Made by a program: the position numbers and the translations under genes | DNA from: Shewanella corallii | GTDB taxonomy: Bacteria; Pseudomonadota; Gammaproteobacteria; Enterobacterales; Shewanellaceae | Assembly (NCBI RefSeq): GCF_023349125.1 | Contig: NZ_JAKIKT010000001.1 | Span: 310,001 to 374,000, forward strand | DNA: 64,000 nt | Reading direction: 5' to 3' | Notes under the pieces: generated by a model | What the model was told of the DNA's origin: nothing | Database searches by the model: none | What the model saw: the letters and a program-made list of their open reading frames with translations, nothing else | In this document: in pieces, positions 1-8,711 of the stretch | Layout: every line of letters begins with the position of its first letter | Numbering within the stretch: position 1 is the stretch's first letter

Positions 1-91
1 TGAGGACTGCAGGGTATGCGAGGACAGGAGAGGTCTACAGCATATTCTTTGTGATTCCTGCTTTTTCTGTAAAGGACTACGGAGCAAATAG

Positions 92-502
92 ATGCCCTTA
101 AAGGCGATATGGACGTTGTTGTTTTGCCTCTTATGGGGGCCATGCCTGGCGGCAGAGACCATTACCCATGAGTCGGTTGCTGGCTATTCCCCATCACAGG
201 CAGAACTCAGACTGATCTTTTCCAGGCAGAAACTGTTCTGGCCAAATGGTGATCCCATCACTGTGTTTATTCTGGAACCAGACTCAGAAGAACACAGGCA
301 ATTTTGTATCCAGCAATTGAGTCTATTGCCCTATGTACTGCAACGCAGATGGGACAGGCTCGTCTACTCAGGCACAGGGGATCGTCCCACCATAGTGCCC
401 AATGAACAGGTGATGAAGCAGTTGGTGGCGAGTACGCCGGGTGCTATCGGTTATCTGGGATCTGCTGATGCGTCACAGGGAGGTGACCATGAGGACCTAT
501 AG
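92..502 (+). CDS. Periplasmic PstS-like (phosphate-binding-fold) protein
   Basis: The 136-residue product starts with a Sec signal peptide (hydrophobic core at about residues 5-18, cleavage after CLAA). The rest resembles the short one-domain relatives of phosphate ABC substrate-binding proteins: a hydrophobic stretch with LIFSRQK, then a W-R-L-x-SGTG segment and STPGAIGYL near the end. It is too short to be a full PstS and has no transporter genes beside it. GGAG at 81-84 lies 7 bases before the ATG. The gene overlaps the following porin gene by 14 bases, so the two are probably translated together, and a GGDEF/EAL gene follows. A relative lies at 23549-23974 in a similar module. Ligand binding as part of a signalling module is an inference. 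Confidence 0.75.
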   Translation: MPLKAIWTLLFCLLWGPCLAAETITHESVAGYSPSQAELRLIFSRQKLFWPNGDPITVFILEPDSEEHRQFCIQQLSLLPYVLQRRWDRLVYSGTGDRPTIVPNEQVMKQLVASTPGAIGYLGSADASQGGDHEDL

Positions 503-1649
503 TTTCATTTTTCTCTTGTTATTCAGTGGACCTTTGTGGGCTACCGGACAGGACTGGCAGTTTAATGGCTATCTCAATCAGGCCTATGCCAACGTGGATG
601 GCAGTGAGTTTATTGTTGGTGATGACAGCAGTAGCTTCGATTTAACCGAAGTGATGGCAACGGCATCATGGCAGCCCTTGTCCGCCGTACGTCTTGCCGG
701 TGCGCTGACATACCGACAGTGGGGCACCCTGGCTGAGTCCGATGTTCGTATCGATTACCTGTTTGCAGAAAGTCGCTGGCAACTATCCGAAGGGCATTTG
801 GGGCTGCGCGCTGGCCGGATGAAGAATGAAGTGGGCTTCTATTCAAGTACCCGGGATATGAGCTTTACCCGTCCCGGTATTATGCTGCCTCAATCTATCT
901 ATTCAGACTATTTCCGGGATGCTCAGTTACACGTAGATGGGGGCGATTTTTTCGGAAGAATCAATCTGAGTGAGGGTATTCTGGACTGGCACGTGATGGC
1001 CGGTCGCAGTGCCAGTAGTGAAGATCTTACCCGTAATATATTTGGTGAAGGCGATTTCGGTGAGCTGGACTCCAACAGCTTCTTCAGTGTCGACCTTGAG
1101 TATCAGGCCGATGAATGGCGAATCGGGACAACCTACTACAGCGCAGGTGTTGAGTATCATCCCGGTGGTGTTTTCTTTGCCGGTGAGCTGGACCTGCATG
1201 CCTGGGTATTTTCGGCGGAGTACAGTTGGCGCTGGTTTGAGCTGACCGGAGAGTTACTGTTGGGAGATCGCCATACTCAGGGGGTATATATCCCTCCTGC
1301 CGCGGGTAAGATAAAGGATCACAACCGTGGCTATTATCTCGAAGGTCGCGCGCTTTTGCCTGAGAATGTTGAGCTTTTCCTTAGATATGATGACTATGTT
1401 GATAACACAGATGATGACGCTGGCAGCCGTTACGCCGCTCAGTCTGGTAATCCCGCCTATTTTGCGTACAGTAAAGATTGGACCTTTGGAGGCCGCTGGT
1501 TACTGAATAAAGACTGGTTATTGGCCGCTGAATACCACTGGATAGAGGGAGCTGCCTGGGTTTCGCCGCTCCTGACTCGGGATCCGAACCAGCAGGCTAA
1601 AAACTGGAGCATGTTGATGCTGCAGCTGTCTTATCGGATCCAATGGTGA
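489..1649 (+). CDS. Outer-membrane porin-like beta-barrel protein
   Basis: The product is about 386 residues. A signal peptide (MRTYSFIFLLLFSGPLWA) is followed by alternating aromatic/hydrophobic strands typical of a beta-barrel, and the chain ends with an amphipathic strand (LQLSYRIQW). The frame is open from 441, but the ATG at 489 is preferred: it follows GGGAGGTG with good spacing and is the only start that gives a clean signal peptide. It overlaps the upstream PstS-like gene and ends 4 bases before the GGDEF/EAL gene, so the three are a tight operon. An LRAGR...YSSTRDMSF segment has a counterpart in the porin at 22296-23546. Substrate unknown. Confidence 0.75.
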   Translation: MRTYSFIFLLLFSGPLWATGQDWQFNGYLNQAYANVDGSEFIVGDDSSSFDLTEVMATASWQPLSAVRLAGALTYRQWGTLAESDVRIDYLFAESRWQLSEGHLGLRAGRMKNEVGFYSSTRDMSFTRPGIMLPQSIYSDYFRDAQLHVDGGDFFGRINLSEGILDWHVMAGRSASSEDLTRNIFGEGDFGELDSNSFFSVDLEYQADEWRIGTTYYSAGVEYHPGGVFFAGELDLHAWVFSAEYSWRWFELTGELLLGDRHTQGVYIPPAAGKIKDHNRGYYLEGRALLPENVELFLRYDDYVDNTDDDAGSRYAAQSGNPAYFAYSKDWTFGGRWLLNKDWLLAAEYHWIEGAAWVSPLLTRDPNQQAKNWSMLMLQLSYRIQW

Positions 1650-1653
1650 CCCT

Positions 1654-4122
1654 ATGAGTGAAAAGGGACAAACATACTGGTTCCTGAGTTTGAAATGGAA
1701 ACTGCTGCTCAGTGTTCTGATGATGATGCTTGTCATCGGTGCCGTGCTTGGCACCTTTGCCTACCGTCAACTGGAAGAGCAACAGCGACAACAGCTGCAG
1801 CTGCAACGCCAGACCCTTGCCAATAATCTTCAAAACTCTCTTCGTCGGGCTGTTGACCGGGCAGTACGCGTGTCGCAACAGGTCAATTTGCTGACTGCCG
1901 GCGATCCCGGGGGGGCTGCACATCTCCCCACACTCTTGCAAAACCGTTGGCCTGAAGTGCAGATGCACTGGGATCTGACTGCCTTGGGGTTATATGACAC
2001 CAGTGGCCAGAATCTATTGATGCTAGGCGAACAACCCTTGCCAGCAACCGCCCCTGTGTCTGCGGACTCTGTGATGTCAGGTCCAGGTTGGCAGGTGCAG
2101 TGCGTGCAATTCTGCCGCTTGCAAGTAGCTGTTCCCTGGGTGTTGCAGGGGAAGGTTTATCTGATGCTGGTGGAAACCGAACTCACAGATATTCTTTCCG
2201 GGGTTCATGGTAGTGAGGAGCTGGAGTTTGCCGTATTGGGCCGGTTCCAGCCTCGTCTGCCCAAAGCTGGATTCTGGGGCAGGGAACTGTTCAGTATCAG
2301 CGACCGCAAAGCAACCTTGCCAGTACTGCAGCGGGTCGCCAGTCGCTGGAATTGGAACCAACTGCTGCAGGGGCATCAGATCTTCAACAGCGAGCAACAG
2401 TCCCTGGCAATCTGGGCTTTCCCTCTGGATTCTGCTGATACCGGACCTGCGCTGGTCGTCTTGTGTGATCTGTCTCAATGGCACCAGACACTGTCACAAT
2501 TCCAGCGCAATATGTTGGGCATTATGCTCAGCGCACTGGTATTGGTTACCCTGTTGTTGGCTATGTTGGCCTGGTCTCCTATCAGTCGATTACAGCGTCA
2601 CGCCAAAACCTTGCCGCTGCTTGCCAAATCAGATTATGAGGGGGTACGGCATGCCATTCCGCCTGTGTCTCATGGGGTGATGGATGAGGTCGATAATGTT
2701 GAGCGCGCGACGCTGGACCTGACTGACAAACTGGAATACTTGCAGCAGGTAGTGGTATCCCGTACCCAGGAGCTGGAAAAGCTGGCGATGCTGGACATGC
2801 TGACCGGTCTGCCCAATCGCCCCATGTTGCTTCATGAACTGAATAAATCTATCGCCTGTGTTGGCCGTTTACATGATCAGGTCGCCCTGTTGTTTCTGGA
2901 TCTCGATGAGTTCAAGCGCATCAATGACACCCTGGGACATAACGAGGGTGACCGTTTGCTCAAGATAGTGGCTGGTCGTCTGGGTGAAAGTGTCCGAGCC
3001 ATGGATACCGTATTCCGCCAGGGGGGAGATGAGTTTCTTATTCTGGTGCGAGGTATTGAGCAGGAGCAGGAGATCCCTAAAGTCATCCATAAGATCTTCT
3101 CTGCGCTGCAACAGCCTGTCGTGTTGAAAAGCCACAAGCTGATTATCACCACCAGTATAGGTATTGCTTTTTGCAAAGATCCGGCCATGTCGGCAGAAGA
3201 TCTAATCAAATATGCCGAGCTGGCCATGTACCAGGCCAAGCACGCTGGCAGAAGTAACTACAGGGTATTCAGCTATGACATGCTGCACCACGCCAATAAC
3301 CGCATGATGGTAGAGCAGGATATCGGTGATGCCATTGCCGACAACCAACTGACCCTTTATCTGCAACCTATCGTGGCTCTGGATGATGGCAAGCTTAAGG
3401 GCTTTGAAGCGCTTATTCGCTGGTTCCACCCTGAGCGTGGTTTGATTATGCCCGGTGATTTTATTCCGGATATCGAGCACTCAGACGCCATTATCCATGT
3501 GGGTAACTATGTGCTCAGGGAAGGGGTTCGCATGTTGACCCGATTGCAGCATGCCTATGGCGATGATCTCTATCTGGCAGTGAACTTGTCGGCGCGCCAT
3601 TATCTGGCCGCTGGCTTGAAAGAGACCGTCAGTGAGCTGCTGGCGCTCTATCCGGTTAAGCCGGAAACTCTGTTGCTGGAGGTGACTGAGGAGAGCGTTA
3701 TCGAGCAGGTGGACCTTGCGATGGACGTGATGCACCAGCTGAAGGAACTTGGGATAAGGATTGCTATTGATGACTTTGGAACCGGCTACTCTTCGCTGAG
3801 TTATCTTAAGCAGTTGCCCTTTGATGTGCTCAAGATTGACCGCTGCTTTACCAAAGGCGTTCTGGAAAATAATGCCGATGCTCACATTGTGACCACAGTA
3901 ATAGAACTGGCCCATAATCTGGGCAGAGATGTGGTAGCTGAGGGGATTGAAACCGATGCTCAAGAGGAGTTTATGCGGGACAGCGGGTGCGAGCTGGCCC
4001 AGGGCTATCTCTATTCACGTCCCGTGAGCGAAGAGCAGGTGCAGCGCATTCTTGCCAATGGCAGTTATGAGCACCCCTGGCCAAAGGCGGAGAACTATTT
4101 ACAGATGGGAAAGTTGGGCTAG
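1654..4122 (+). CDS. Membrane-bound GGDEF/EAL cyclic-di-GMP enzyme
   Basis: The product has 822 residues: a membrane segment at about 13-36, a periplasmic sensor domain to about 280, a second membrane segment at about 285-308, a short linker, then GGDEF and EAL domains. GGDEF is intact (residues 457-461) and preceded by an RxxD inhibitory site (R448-D451) at the standard five-residue distance. EAL is intact (585-587), as are the DDFGTGYS metal motif (DD at 706-707) and a later AEGIET. Both synthesis and breakdown of c-di-GMP are therefore possible; which dominates cannot be read from sequence. It is the last gene of the PstS-like/porin operon, so the periplasmic partner may feed its sensor domain (inference). 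Confidence 0.9.
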   Translation: MSEKGQTYWFLSLKWKLLLSVLMMMLVIGAVLGTFAYRQLEEQQRQQLQLQRQTLANNLQNSLRRAVDRAVRVSQQVNLLTAGDPGGAAHLPTLLQNRWPEVQMHWDLTALGLYDTSGQNLLMLGEQPLPATAPVSADSVMSGPGWQVQCVQFCRLQVAVPWVLQGKVYLMLVETELTDILSGVHGSEELEFAVLGRFQPRLPKAGFWGRELFSISDRKATLPVLQRVASRWNWNQLLQGHQIFNSEQQSLAIWAFPLDSADTGPALVVLCDLSQWHQTLSQFQRNMLGIMLSALVLVTLLLAMLAWSPISRLQRHAKTLPLLAKSDYEGVRHAIPPVSHGVMDEVDNVERATLDLTDKLEYLQQVVVSRTQELEKLAMLDMLTGLPNRPMLLHELNKSIACVGRLHDQVALLFLDLDEFKRINDTLGHNEGDRLLKIVAGRLGESVRAMDTVFRQGGDEFLILVRGIEQEQEIPKVIHKIFSALQQPVVLKSHKLIITTSIGIAFCKDPAMSAEDLIKYAELAMYQAKHAGRSNYRVFSYDMLHHANNRMMVEQDIGDAIADNQLTLYLQPIVALDDGKLKGFEALIRWFHPERGLIMPGDFIPDIEHSDAIIHVGNYVLREGVRMLTRLQHAYGDDLYLAVNLSARHYLAAGLKETVSELLALYPVKPETLLLEVTEESVIEQVDLAMDVMHQLKELGIRIAIDDFGTGYSSLSYLKQLPFDVLKIDRCFTKGVLENNADAHIVTTVIELAHNLGRDVVAEGIETDAQEEFMRDSGCELAQGYLYSRPVSEEQVQRILANGSYEHPWPKAENYLQMGKLG

Positions 4123-4152
4123 GGGATGCCCCCGGGAATTGATGCAAAATAA

Positions 4153-4180
4153 AAAAACAGCGCCACTGGGCGCTGTTTTT
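4153..4180. terminator. Bidirectional rho-independent terminator
   Basis: A perfect 12-bp inverted repeat, AAAAACAGCGCC around an ACTG loop, flanked by A- and T-runs. It lies between the convergent GGDEF/EAL gene and the alkaline phosphatase gene and can serve both strands. Confidence 0.9.
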
Positions 4181-4199
4181 CGTTTTCTGCAGCTTCGCC

Positions 4200-5510
4200 T
4201 TACTGAGTTTTGGCAGGCAGCAGACTGGATAGCTTGTTGGCGATATCCGTATTGTCCTGATGACCATGGAACAGGCCTGAACCTGCGCCCACCGCAAATA
4301 CTTCAACGTCTACGCCTGTGTGTCCACCTGTCGTCCAGCCGGTATTGGTGCGAACATTCACCAACTTGCGCAGAGCTGATGTCATCGCATCCTGTCCCTG
4401 CATTCTGGCCATATCCAATTGTTGCCACTCTTTGTCGTCCGGTTTAAAGCCCAGACCTGTTTCCACTTCTGCACGCCAGTTATCTTCGGCGATAGCCCAG
4501 GCTGCAATGGTGGCTGTGGTGGCCGTCATGGTACGCAGCACCTCAGGGCTCCAGCGATACTCGCTGTTGGCACCAATTGTCAGGCCACCGGTTGAGTGGT
4601 CGGCAGTGACAACCAACAGAGTATCCGGGTGCTGTCTGACAAACTGCTCTGCAACTTCCACCGCATTGGCAAAGCCTTGCATCTCGCCCATGGCTGCACC
4701 TATGTCATTGGCGTGTCCGGCCCAGTCAATCATGCTGCCTTCAACCAGCAGCACAAAGCCCTTGTCGGATTGGGACAGCAGCTTGAGCGACTTATCAGTC
4801 AGCTCTGCAAGTTGATCAGCGGAAGGGGCGTCTTTCACCCAGGGCAGGTTGATGTCAGCGAACAAGCCCAGCACATCTGGCTTGTTCACTTGCTCCAGCT
4901 CAGCCATCTCTGTGACAACCTGATAGCCTTTGGCCTTGAACTTGTCGGTCAGAGATGACGGGAAGTAACGTTGGCCGCCACCCAGGATAACTTCAGCATC
5001 TGTCGCCAGATAGCTCTCAGCAATCTCCTCATAGTTCTGACGGCTTTCGTTATGAGTCAGAAAGGCTGCCGGTGTAGCGTGGTTGACCTGTGAGGTTACA
5101 GCAACACCTGTGCCCATCCCCAGCTGTTTGGCTCTCTCCAGCAAAGTTGGAACCGGCTGCTTTTGGGAGTCGACACCAATGGCTCCGTTGTAGGTTTTAA
5201 TACCGCAGGAAAGCGCAGTTGCCGCCGCGGCTGAATCGGTGACATAACCACTTTCCCTGGCTGGGAAGGTACTGGCACTGCCAACCAGCAAACGGTTGAA
5301 GACGGTCTCTTCAATTTCCTCTGTATCCGGGTCATCCATATACAGGCGGTAAGCCGAGGTATAGGCTGGCCCCATACCATCCCCCACCATCACTATGATG
5401 TTTTTGGGGGTTGTTGGCACAGGCGTCAGTCCCTGTGCCTGTGATTGCAGTGCGACCAAAGTCAGCGCAACAGCACAGCTGAGGCGTTTCAGACGGGCGG
5501 AGTAACTCAT
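4200..5510 (-). CDS. phoA: Alkaline phosphatase (PhoA family)
   Basis: The 436-residue protein has a signal peptide (cleavage near SQAQ, residue 26) and the alkaline phosphatase core. GDGMG at 43-47 supplies a metal-binding Asp, and TDSAAAATAL carries the nucleophile Ser93. Further motifs are EGSMIDWAGHANDIG, ADHSTGG and GGHTG near the C-terminus, which supply the remaining zinc and magnesium ligands. It would release phosphate from organic phosphates in the periplasm. It lies 23 bases downstream of gshB on the same strand with no clear terminator between, so part of its expression may come from the upstream genes. AGGGAT lies about 9 bases before the start. The symbol names the family; which paralogue this is cannot be told. 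Confidence 0.9.
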   Translation of the reverse strand: MSYSARLKRLSCAVALTLVALQSQAQGLTPVPTTPKNIIVMVGDGMGPAYTSAYRLYMDDPDTEEIEETVFNRLLVGSASTFPARESGYVTDSAAAATALSCGIKTYNGAIGVDSQKQPVPTLLERAKQLGMGTGVAVTSQVNHATPAAFLTHNESRQNYEEIAESYLATDAEVILGGGQRYFPSSLTDKFKAKGYQVVTEMAELEQVNKPDVLGLFADINLPWVKDAPSADQLAELTDKSLKLLSQSDKGFVLLVEGSMIDWAGHANDIGAAMGEMQGFANAVEVAEQFVRQHPDTLLVVTADHSTGGLTIGANSEYRWSPEVLRTMTATTATIAAWAIAEDNWRAEVETGLGFKPDDKEWQQLDMARMQGQDAMTSALRKLVNVRTNTGWTTGGHTGVDVEVFAVGAGSGLFHGHQDNTDIANKLSSLLPAKTQ

Positions 5511-5533
5511 AAAAACAATCCCTGTAAAAAGTA

Positions 5534-6484
5534 CTATTTGGCGTTAATGCGCTGTTCGATGGCGTCCATCAGCATACCGGTAATATCCACATCAAATGCG
5601 GCTTCAATTTCCTTGATGCAGGTAGGACTGGTGACGTTGATCTCTGTGAGCTTGTCGCCAATGACATCAAGACCAACAAAAATCAGGCCACGTTTTTTCA
5701 ATTCAGGCCCTATCGCTTTGGCGATGGCCAGATCAGATTCTGACAAAGGACGTGCGACACCACTGCCACCGGCGGCCAGGTTACCCCGGGTTTCGCCTTT
5801 TTGAGGAATACGGGCCAGACAGTATGGAACCGGCTCACCATCCACGACCAGAATGCGCTTATCACCTTCGGTGATTTCAGGAATAAACTTCTGCACCATG
5901 GCATATTGGCTGCCGTGGCCTGTCAGGGTTTCTATAATCACACCCAGGTTTGGGTCCTGCTCTTTAACGCGGAAGATAGAGCTGCCACCCATGCCATCCA
6001 GCGGCTTGAGAATGATATCTTTCTCGGCGGCGTGGAATTCACGAATACGCTTGGCGTCACGAGTAACCAGAGTCTTGGGAGTGAACTGAGCAAACCAGGC
6101 GGTAAACAGCTTTTCGTTGGCATCACGCAGACTTTGCGGCTTGTTGACGATCAGCGTGCCTTGCTCTTCTGCGCGCTCCAGCATATGGGTCGCATAGATG
6201 TACTCAGTATCAAATGGCGGATCTTTACGCATTAAAATGACGTCCAGCTCTGCCAGAGGCTTGTTTTCCACCTCACCCAGCTGATACCAGTTATCGGCAT
6301 CCTGCTGCACTGACAGGCTGCGCATATTGGCCACGGCTTCACCGTCGAGCAGTGCCAGGTCCTGCATCTCCATGTAAAACAGCTGGTAACCACGGGCCTG
6401 AGCGGCCAGCAGCATGGCAAAACTGGAGTCTTTTTTGATATTGATGGCGCTGATAGGGTCCATCACTATGCCGAGTTTGATCAT
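5534..6484 (-). CDS. gshB: Glutathione synthetase
   Basis: The 316-residue product matches GshB in length and sequence: an N-terminal KLGIVMDPISAINIKKDSSF block, the ATP-grasp core (KPLDGMGGSSIFR), and a C-terminal GLDVIGDKLTEINVTSPTCIKE segment. It joins gamma-glutamylcysteine and glycine with ATP in the cytoplasm. The neighbours rsmE, endA and sprT upstream on the same strand form the gene order common around gshB in Shewanella relatives. The start is the first Met, MIKLGIV, as in other GshB proteins. Confidence 0.96.
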   Translation of the reverse strand: MIKLGIVMDPISAINIKKDSSFAMLLAAQARGYQLFYMEMQDLALLDGEAVANMRSLSVQQDADNWYQLGEVENKPLAELDVILMRKDPPFDTEYIYATHMLERAEEQGTLIVNKPQSLRDANEKLFTAWFAQFTPKTLVTRDAKRIREFHAAEKDIILKPLDGMGGSSIFRVKEQDPNLGVIIETLTGHGSQYAMVQKFIPEITEGDKRILVVDGEPVPYCLARIPQKGETRGNLAAGGSGVARPLSESDLAIAKAIGPELKKRGLIFVGLDVIGDKLTEINVTSPTCIKEIEAAFDVDITGMLMDAIEQRINAK

Positions 6485-6536
6485 TAATGGTTATCCTTTA
6501 TTGTCAGCCGACAATGCGGCTTACAGAGTTCCGGGC

Positions 6537-7268
6537 TTAGCCCAGATCTCCCAAATGCAGTTGCAGTGCTGTGATAGCGGTCAGAGAAGCTGTTTCTGTC
6601 CTCAGTACCCGCGGGCCCAGCAGTACATCAGTAAATCTGTACTCTTCGGTCATGGCGATCTCGTCTGCGGACAGGCCACCTTCAGGGCCGATCAAGAGAC
6701 GAATGCGTTTGTTATCCTGTGGCAGGCCATTGATACCGAAAGCGGCTCTTGGATGTAGGTTGAGCTTGAGTGCGTCACTCTCTTCTGCGCACCAGGCCTG
6801 TAAGTCCATAGCAGGGCGAATCACAGGGACGACACTGCGGCCACTTTGCTCGCAGGCGCTGACAGCGATTTTCTGCCACTGCTGGATTTTCTTCTCCAGT
6901 CGCTCACCATTGAGTTTGACGCCGCAGCGTTCTGAAAACAGTGGCGTGATGGTGTTGACCCCAAGCTCCACCGACTTTTGAATGGTGAAGTCCATACGGT
7001 CGCCCCGGCTGATCACCTGACCAAGGTGCAGATTCAATGGTGACTCACTGTTGTTGGCTTCGCAGGATAGGACCTTCACATCGACATTTTTCTTTCCCGC
7101 GGAAACTATCTCAGCAAGGTAGTTGTTGCCGTCGCCGTTAAACAGGCAGACTTGCTCACCTGGTCCCATTCTCAGCACCCGGCCAACATGGGCCGCGCCG
7201 TCTTCATCCAGAGGCAAAGTCGCCTCGACAGACAGGGGCGAAGGCTGATAAATGCGTGGAACTCTCAT
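6537..7268 (-). CDS. rsmE: 16S rRNA m3U1498 methyltransferase
   Basis: The product is 243 residues from the Met of MRVPRIYQ. The frame is open to 7334, but the extra 22 residues run into endA and are not conserved in the family. The chosen ATG has GAGGT about 9 bases upstream. It has the RsmE N-terminal PUA-like part ([17 protein letters not shown]) and the C-terminal SPOUT knot ([14 protein letters not shown] and [16 protein letters not shown]). The enzyme methylates N3 of U1498 in the 30S subunit using S-adenosylmethionine. It starts 13 bases after the endA stop, so the two are probably co-transcribed. Confidence 0.95.
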   Translation of the reverse strand: MRVPRIYQPSPLSVEATLPLDEDGAAHVGRVLRMGPGEQVCLFNGDGNNYLAEIVSAGKKNVDVKVLSCEANNSESPLNLHLGQVISRGDRMDFTIQKSVELGVNTITPLFSERCGVKLNGERLEKKIQQWQKIAVSACEQSGRSVVPVIRPAMDLQAWCAEESDALKLNLHPRAAFGINGLPQDNKRIRLLIGPEGGLSADEIAMTEEYRFTDVLLGPRVLRTETASLTAITALQLHLGDLG

Positions 7269-7281
7269 TGGTTTGACTACC

Positions 7282-8025
7282 TCATTCAGCCAGGCGACTG
7301 TCCCGGAAGCGGGCGTCACACTGGGATTTAACAAAAGGGTTGTGATTGCCCTGTATCTTGGCTATCTCTGCATCCCGCTGACATTCTACGGCATCTACGG
7401 GATAAGTTTTATCCCAGGCGTTGAATAATTTCTGTTGGCTGGACGCGATTTTCAGACCATAGGTTTGCTGCATATAGAAGTATGTGCGGGCAATGGCGCC
7501 GCGGGCTCTTGCTGGTGGCTCGACTCTGCGGTCTTTGAAGTCCACCGTCATTTCGCATTCACCATACTGTCCTGCCAGGGCATTCCATTGACTGAATCTG
7601 TAGTTGCTTCGATCGCCGTTAACCTCGCCGATTGCAGGTACCAGATTGTGGAGATCTGCCTCCATTTTGCGAAATGTGCTATCAGTTCTACCGCAGTTTT
7701 TGCGTCCACCCTGCTGCCAGCACTGACGTTGGTGACCAAACTCCCAGGCGGGAACCACATGTTCCCACTCAATGCGATTGGCGCGATTTTCCTGTTTGCG
7801 AACCTGATAGCCGCAGGTCTCGAGTTCAGGTAACCACTTTTTGCTGCCGGTATTGACCCGGCAACCACAGTAAAAGGTTTTTACGTCAGCGGACTGACCA
7901 TAAATCCCCGTGGCCAGTCGCTTGGCCTGGCTGAAGCTGGTGGGATGGGCCGGTGACGCCTGCAGTGCAAAACTCAACAACAGACCGGAAAGCAGTATTA
8001 CCGGCCTTGAGATAGATAAATTCAA
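7282..8025 (-). CDS. endA: Endonuclease I, periplasmic or secreted
   Basis: The 247-residue protein has a signal peptide (to about ALQASP, residue 25). Its beta-beta-alpha-metal core contains [14 protein letters not shown], with the catalytic His, and [20 protein letters not shown], with the metal-binding Asn. Many cysteines (CGC, CGY, CWQ, CGR, CEM, C near the end) suggest disulfides in an exported enzyme. EndA/NucM enzymes cut double-stranded DNA nonspecifically. Together with the phosphatase and the nucleoside-uptake genes elsewhere in the window it could start a DNA-scavenging route (inference). Confidence 0.95.
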   Translation of the reverse strand: MNLSISRPVILLSGLLLSFALQASPAHPTSFSQAKRLATGIYGQSADVKTFYCGCRVNTGSKKWLPELETCGYQVRKQENRANRIEWEHVVPAWEFGHQRQCWQQGGRKNCGRTDSTFRKMEADLHNLVPAIGEVNGDRSNYRFSQWNALAGQYGECEMTVDFKDRRVEPPARARGAIARTYFYMQQTYGLKIASSQQKLFNAWDKTYPVDAVECQRDAEIAKIQGNHNPFVKSQCDARFRDSRLAE

Positions 8026-8103
8026 ACTGTTCCCTTAAAAGCTGTGATGCCCTCTGACGGGGCTCGCGCAGCAGTTTAAGGATTGCCCGGCAGCCTTGCA
8101 AGG

Positions 8104-8658
8104 TCACTTTGCCGGGCTCAGTACCTGCTTACAATGGCGGCAAAGATAGCGACTTTCCCCCCGTTGAACCTTGTTATGGCGACGAACGCTTAATTCAACC
8201 GGGCCGCACTGACATTGGTAGGCATAGGTTTTTCCCCTCACCGAGCTGATATCAAAGCTATGGCTGGCGCGGGGCGTCAGGTCAAATACCTGCAGCATAA
8301 TCGCTTGCCACTCTTTGCCATGGGGCTTAATTGCTTTGCCAGCGCCGTAGAGCTGAAAGCAGAGCAGGTGAGCAATTTCATGGGGAACCACCTCCTGCAG
8401 AAAGGCTTCGGGATTCTCTTTCAGCAGTACCGGGTTAAACCTGAGGCGATTTTGCTGCAGGTGGGCGGTACCCGCGCTCTTGCCCCTGAGAGCAAAGCTG
8501 ATAGCCGGGCGGGGGAACTTGCGCTTCAGGCGCTGCTCAGCCTGATGAAAGCAGGCTTCACACCTCTCCAGTAACTGTTGCTGGAGCTGTGTGGCCGCTT
8601 TGGGCGCAGAAGGTTGCTCTTTGGGTGTGGTCAGAGCGGAAAGAAAGCGTTGCAACAT
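8104..8658 (-). CDS. sprT: SprT family zinc metalloprotease-like protein
   Basis: The 184-residue product contains HEIAH (H93, E94, H97), the metalloprotease zinc motif. A C-terminal zinc ribbon follows with the pattern CQC...CRHC. Both match SprT, whose bacterial role is poorly known; eukaryotic relatives (Spartan) degrade DNA-protein crosslinks. The N-terminus before residue 30 is variable, so the start could be further in. It lies 78 bases upstream of endA on the same strand, as is usual in relatives. Confidence 0.9.
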   Translation of the reverse strand: MLQRFLSALTTPKEQPSAPKAATQLQQQLLERCEACFHQAEQRLKRKFPRPAISFALRGKSAGTAHLQQNRLRFNPVLLKENPEAFLQEVVPHEIAHLLCFQLYGAGKAIKPHGKEWQAIMLQVFDLTPRASHSFDISSVRGKTYAYQCQCGPVELSVRRHNKVQRGESRYLCRHCKQVLSPAK

Positions 8659-8677
8659 GGGTACAAGGGTAAGGAGT

Positions 8678-8702
8678 GGATGGGGCTATGATAACCCCAT
8701 CC
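8678..8702. other. Intergenic hairpin between the Pcp-like gene and sprT
   Basis: A perfect 8-bp inverted repeat, GGATGGGG and CCCCATCC, around a 9-base loop. It has no T-run on either strand, so it is not a classical terminator. It lies just after the stop codon of the peptidase-like gene and could partly insulate sprT or stabilise the upstream message. Confidence 0.45.
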
Positions 8703-8711
8703 GGCAGTAGG

